A stretch of DNA of 17,028 nucleotides from Burkholderiales bacterium (lineage in GTDB: Bacteria > Pseudomonadota > Gammaproteobacteria > Burkholderiales > JAEUOS01): contig CANGUJ010000028.1 of assembly GCA_947456845.1 (NCBI GenBank), positions 1-17,028 on the forward strand, given 5' to 3'. Positions 14,214 to 17,028 of the stretch are shown one piece after another. Numbering within the stretch: the first letter of the stretch is position 1; every line of letters begins with the position of its first letter. The notes under the pieces were generated by a model, which made no database searches, had not been told where the DNA came from, and saw nothing but the letters and a program-made list of their open reading frames with translations. The translations under genes were made by a program, and so were the position numbers.

Positions 14214-15209
14214 TCACCGCACCTGCAACACAAGCTTGCCGGTATGCGCCCGCGACTCCAGTCGCTCATGCGCCTTGCATGCCTCGGCCAGCGGATAGAC
14301 GCTGTCGATCACCGTGCGAATGCGCCCGCCGGCATACAGGGGCCAGACCCGCTCGCGCAATTCCTGGCCCAGGCGCGCCTTGTAGGCGATGCTGCGCGGC
14401 CGCAACAGCGAGCCGGTGAGTTTAAGGCGCTTACGCATCACCAGCGAGAAATCGAGGCCCGCATCGCTGCCGCGCGAGGTGCCGATCACCGCCAGCCGGC
14501 CGTCCAAGGCCAGCACGTTCACGTCACGCGGGATGTAGTCGCCACAGATGATGTCGAGGATCACGTCCACGCCCTTGCCGCCGGTGAGCCCCGGCAACAC
14601 CGTGGCGAAGTCTTCCTTCCGGTAATCGATGGCACGCCTGGCGCCCAGGCTTTCGCAAGTGGCGCATTTTTCCGGACCGCCCGCGGTGGCATAGACCTCG
14701 CTGCCCAGGGCGGAAGCGATCTGGATGGCGGTCACGCCGATGCCGCTGGTGCCGCCGTTCATCAGGAAGCGCTCGCCGGGCTTGAGGCCGCTTTCCACAT
14801 AGACATTGCTCCATACCGTGAAACAGGTTTCCGGCAGGGACGCCGCCTGCAGCATGGAAAAACCCGGCGGGATCGGCATGCAGTGTTCGAAGCGCGCCAG
14901 GCAGTATTCGGCGTAGCCACCGCCGCGCACGAGGGCGCAGGACCTGTCGCCCGCCTTCCAGCCGGTGACGCCGGCGCCGCAGGCCTCGATCACGCCGGCC
15001 ACCTCCAGTCCCGGCAGGTCGGTCTCGCCCGGCTCTATCGGGTGCGAGCCGTGCTGGCGGTGGTGCACGTCGTGGCCGTTGACGCCGGCGGCATGCACGC
15101 GGATCAACACCTCGCCTGGGCCGGGCTCGGGACGCGGCCGTTCCACCAGCGTCAATACTTCCGGACCGCCGGCGCGGCTGACTTCGACAACTTTCATGGT
15201 GCGGGGCAT
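14214..15209 (-). CDS. PIG3-like NAD(P)H:quinone oxidoreductase (MDR superfamily)
   Basis: A 331-residue medium-chain dehydrogenase/reductase of the zinc-free quinone oxidoreductase type. The N-terminal GroES-like domain carries AAGVNGHDVHHRQHG (40-54) and PGLEVAGVIEACGAGV (66-81), and CALVRGGGYAEYC (91-103). The nucleotide-binding domain has NGGTSGIGVTAIQIA (151-165), followed by the LGA and YRKEDF segments seen in PIG3 proteins. These enzymes reduce quinones or activated alkenes with NADPH in the cytoplasm. No structural or catalytic zinc cysteines are present. The ATG at 15207-15209 is used; an in-frame ATG at 15197 (MKVVEV) is an alternative. It leads a two-gene operon with the GrdB-like protein and may supply reducing power or remove its product (inference). 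Confidence 0.9.
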   Translation of the reverse strand: MPRTMKVVEVSRAGGPEVLTLVERPRPEPGPGEVLIRVHAAGVNGHDVHHRQHGSHPIEPGETDLPGLEVAGVIEACGAGVTGWKAGDRSCALVRGGGYAEYCLARFEHCMPIPPGFSMLQAASLPETCFTVWSNVYVESGLKPGERFLMNGGTSGIGVTAIQIASALGSEVYATAGGPEKCATCESLGARRAIDYRKEDFATVLPGLTGGKGVDVILDIICGDYIPRDVNVLALDGRLAVIGTSRGSDAGLDFSLVMRKRLKLTGSLLRPRSIAYKARLGQELRERVWPLYAGGRIRTVIDSVYPLAEACKAHERLESRAHTGKLVLQVR

Positions 15210-15242
15210 GGGGCGCTCGCTTCACGCATGGGGGAGGGGCGC

Positions 15243-15248
15243 AGTGTA
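15243..15248 (-). promoter_or_regulatory. Possible -10 element for the quinone oxidoreductase/GrdB-like operon
   Basis: On the minus strand the hexamer is TACACT (four of six to TATAAT), with transcription expected to begin about 27 bp before the ATG at 15209. TTGTCA (15275-15270, minus) is near consensus for -35 but 21 bp away, too far for a normal promoter. Confidence 0.35.
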
Positions 15249-15352
15249 ATGGGAAGGGGCAGCGCGTGATGACAACGCGCGAGGCGGCCGTGGCCGCGCC
15301 GGTTCGGTCGGGCGAGCGACGGTTTTTTCCTGGCCGCCGCCGGCGCTCACGC

Positions 15353-15358
15353 TATGAT
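15353..15358 (+). promoter_or_regulatory. Possible -10 element for the monooxygenase gene
   Basis: TATGAT matches TATAAT at five of six bases and lies 41 bp before the ATG at 15400. The -35 region is weak. It shares the 190-bp divergent gap with the quinone oxidoreductase operon promoter. Confidence 0.45.
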
Positions 15359-15385
15359 GCAAGCTCCCGGAAAAAACGTACGCGA

Positions 15386-15403
15386 ATGACGATACAGGCA
15401 TGA
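15386..15403 (+). CDS. Candidate 5-codon upstream ORF overlapping the monooxygenase start
   Basis: ATG to TGA encodes MTIQA. Its TGA (15401-15403) overlaps the monooxygenase ATG (15400-15402) as ATGA, the same arrangement as the short frame before the EamA gene. An alternative reading is simply chance in a leader of about 35 nt. Translation is unproven. Confidence 0.18.
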   Translation: MTIQA

Positions 15404-16584
15404 CAGCGACCCACATTCTCATCAGCGGCGGCGGCTTGGGCGGCCTGGCGGCCGCCATCGCGCTGGCCGAGCACGGTTTCGATGTCACCGTGCTGGAAAA
15501 GGCGGCCGAATTCACCGAGATCGGCTACGGCATCCAGATGGGCCCGAATGCGACCCGCATCCTCAAGAAGTACGGCCTGTGGGAGACCGTCGCGCCCACC
15601 GCGGTATTCCCCGAGGCGATGGTGTTCCTCGACGCGGTGGACATGCAGGAATGGGCGCGCGTGAACTTCAATGACGCCTTCCAGGCGCGCTTCCGCCACC
15701 CCTACATCGTGATCCACCGGCGCGACCTGCTGGGCGCCTGGCTGGCGGCCTGCGAACGGCATCCGCGCGTCACCCTGCTGACCTCCAAGGGCCTGAAGTC
15801 GGTGCATGACCACGGCAGCCATGTGGAAGTCGAGTGCGAGGACGGCTCGCGCTTTTCCGGCCGCTGCCTGGTCGGCGCCGACGGGCTGCTCTCGCCCACA
15901 CGCGCCTACGTGGCCGGCGAGGCCGAACCGCGCGTGACCGGCTTTCTGGCCTACCGCGGCGTGATTCCCATCGGAAAGGTGATGGACCATACCTATGACC
16001 GCTGCGTGATCGGCTGGTTCGGCCACAACATCCATCTGGTGCAATATGCGCTGCGCGCCGGCGACGTGCTGAACAATGTTGCAGTGTTCGGCAGCCCGGC
16101 CTTCGCGCGGGGCGAGGCGGCGTTCGGCAGCCCGGCCGAAATGGAGGCGATGTTCCGCACCGCGCATCCCAAGGTACAGGAAATGCTGCAATACATCAGT
16201 CGCGACCGCAACTGGATGATGCGCGACCGCGAGCCGATCAAGAACTGGACGCGCGGCAACGTCACCCTCCTGGGCGACGCGGCGCATCCCACCCTGCAGT
16301 ATCTGGCGCAGGGTGCGTGCATGGCCTTCGAAGACGCGGTCGTGCTGGCCGGGCGCCTGGCCGCCTCCCCGGATGACCCCAACCGCGCCTTCCTTTCCTA
16401 CCAGGAGGCGCGCTACCTGCGCACCGCGCGCGTACAGCTGACGGCGCGCGCCTTCGGCCAGGTGCTGCATGCCGGCGGCGTGGTCCGCGAACTGCGCAAT
16501 TCCCTGTACCGTGGTCGGGCGCCGGATTCGTTTTTCCACGAGATCGACTGGATCTACCGCGGCATTCCGGAGACCGAGCTCTAG
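15400..16584 (+). CDS. FAD-dependent aromatic monooxygenase, 3-hydroxybenzoate 6-hydroxylase-like
   Basis: A 394-residue single-component flavin hydroxylase (group A). It has the GxGxxG FAD motif (GGGLGG, 10-15) with Glu33 for the ribose, the DG motif (GADGLLSP, 159-166) and the GD motif (LGDAAHPTLQYLAQGACMAFEDA, about 291-313). From memory of Rhodococcus 3-hydroxybenzoate 6-hydroxylase, active-site residues His213, Tyr217 and Gln301 are important; here His212, Tyr216 and Gln300 stand in matching contexts, shifted by one. This favours para-hydroxylation of 3-hydroxybenzoate to gentisate with NADH and oxygen, over salicylate hydroxylation, but a different hydroxylated aromatic acid is possible. 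It is cytoplasmic. A TRAP-type solute-binding protein starts 64 bp downstream with its own promoter and could supply the substrate. No gentisate dioxygenase is in the window. Confidence 0.85.
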   Translation: MTATHILISGGGLGGLAAAIALAEHGFDVTVLEKAAEFTEIGYGIQMGPNATRILKKYGLWETVAPTAVFPEAMVFLDAVDMQEWARVNFNDAFQARFRHPYIVIHRRDLLGAWLAACERHPRVTLLTSKGLKSVHDHGSHVEVECEDGSRFSGRCLVGADGLLSPTRAYVAGEAEPRVTGFLAYRGVIPIGKVMDHTYDRCVIGWFGHNIHLVQYALRAGDVLNNVAVFGSPAFARGEAAFGSPAEMEAMFRTAHPKVQEMLQYISRDRNWMMRDREPIKNWTRGNVTLLGDAAHPTLQYLAQGACMAFEDAVVLAGRLAASPDDPNRAFLSYQEARYLRTARVQLTARAFGQVLHAGGVVRELRNSLYRGRAPDSFFHEIDWIYRGIPETEL

Positions 16585-16610
16585 GCGCGCGTAGCGCTGT
16601 GTCTGTGCGC

Positions 16611-16641
16611 TACACTTGTAAAAGCTTGACCCAAAAAGGAG
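16611..16641 (+). promoter_or_regulatory. -10 element and ribosome site of the TRAP binding-protein gene
   Basis: TACACT (16611-16616) lies 27 bp past the monooxygenase stop, and a strong AAGGAG ribosome site (16636-16641) stands seven bases before the ATG at 16649. A start near 16623 would give a leader of about 26 nt, suggesting the binding protein is expressed at higher level than its upstream neighbour. No -35 hexamer was recognised. Confidence 0.45.
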
Positions 16642-16648
16642 ACACCGC

Positions 16649-17028
16649 ATGACCAATACCCGCCGTCGCCTGATTCTCGGCACCGCGTCCGCGGCTGGCA
16701 TCGCCGGCTTTCCGGCAATCGTCCGCGCCCAGCAGAAATTTGAAGTCAAGGTGGCCAATTTCGTCGGCCCGCAGCACTTCCAGTCGCAGTGGCTGGTGAA
16801 GTGGGGCGAAACGCTGGAGAAAAAGTCCAATGGCCGCCTGACCTTCAAGCATTTCCCCGGCGCCCAGATGGGGCCGACCCCCAAGCACTTCGATTTCGCG
16901 CGCGACGGCACCGCCGAGATCGCCTACATCCTGCATGGCGCGACGCCCGGCCGCTTCCCGCTGACCGAACTGGTCAACAGCCCCTACCTGGTGCAAAGCG
17001 CGGAACACGGCATCAGGATCCTCAACGA
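16649..17028 (+). CDS. TRAP-type (DctP family) solute-binding protein, N-terminal part
   Basis: The first 126 codons of a periplasmic solute-binding protein; the gene runs past the end of the window. Residues 1-28 are a twin-arginine signal peptide: TRRRLILG, a hydrophobic stretch, and an AxA-type cleavage site near VRAQ. The mature part shows the DctP pattern: FEVKVANFVGPQHF, a helix KWGETLEKKSNGRLTFK, FPGAQMGP and the following DGTAEIAYI strand with the GRFPLTEL segment. It captures an organic acid for a tripartite ATP-independent (TRAP) importer, whose membrane genes may follow outside the window. Tat export suggests folding before transport. The substrate may be an aromatic or dicarboxylic acid, given the monooxygenase upstream (inference). 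Confidence 0.88.
   Translation, partial: MTNTRRRLILGTASAAGIAGFPAIVRAQQKFEVKVANFVGPQHFQSQWLVKWGETLEKKSNGRLTFKHFPGAQMGPTPKHFDFARDGTAEIAYILHGATPGRFPLTELVNSPYLVQSAEHGIRILN

Noticed and set aside
15352..16911. A 519-codon minus-strand frame opposite the monooxygenase
   Set aside because: Shadow of the flavin hydroxylase; it also runs through the promoter and signal peptide region of the TRAP protein.

Overview
The window is 17 kb of very GC-rich, densely coded DNA. Codons end overwhelmingly in G or C, and the mix of solute-binding proteins, FAD enzymes and broad-specificity oxidoreductases suggests a betaproteobacterium of the Burkholderiales (Alcaligenaceae/Comamonadaceae-like). That assignment is inferred from gene content and base composition; there is no rRNA or marker gene. 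No tRNA, rRNA, CRISPR array, insertion sequence or phage gene was seen.

Layout. Positions 1-2265 (+) hold the 3' end of an ABC-transporter substrate-binding protein, a fumarylacetoacetate hydrolase (FAH) family enzyme and a VOC-fold protein closed by a strong intrinsic terminator (2424-2459). Positions 2536-6814 (-) are a run of six genes read right to left: MAPEG membrane protein, small four-helix membrane protein, FMN-binding HugZ/PNPOx-like protein, DEDDh exonuclease-like protein, FAD-binding fumarate-reductase-like subunit, and a small [2Fe-2S] subunit overlapping it by 4 bp. Positions 6941-7952 (-) contain the decayed remains of a two-subunit molybdenum hydroxylase (isoquinoline 1-oxidoreductase type): the small subunit has lost two cluster cysteines and the large subunit is reduced to two pieces in different frames. 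A divergent XRE/MmyB-like regulator follows (8109-8930, +). Positions 8939-12214 (-) carry a secreted M1 aminopeptidase and an RraA-family protein. An EamA/DMT exporter (12373-13278, +) converges, with an 8-bp overlap, on a two-gene unit (13271-15209, -) made of a cysteine homologue of glycine-reductase selenoprotein B and a PIG3-like quinone oxidoreductase. The window ends (+) with a 3-hydroxybenzoate 6-hydroxylase-like monooxygenase and the start of a Tat-exported TRAP-type solute-binding protein.

How the genes fit together. Most of the content is catabolic or redox: two solute-binding proteins for organic acid uptake, a hydroxylase that could make gentisate, an FAH enzyme able to hydrolyse ring-cleavage products, an RraA-type possible oxo-acid aldolase, and several orphan redox enzymes. 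These are separate short transcription units rather than one pathway operon, so joint function is inference. The points most worth following are the eroded molybdenum hydroxylase, the split flavoprotein/[2Fe-2S] pair with an altered SDH-like active site, the selenium-independent GrdB homologue paired with a quinone reductase, and the structured leader/terminator region at 2384-2472.
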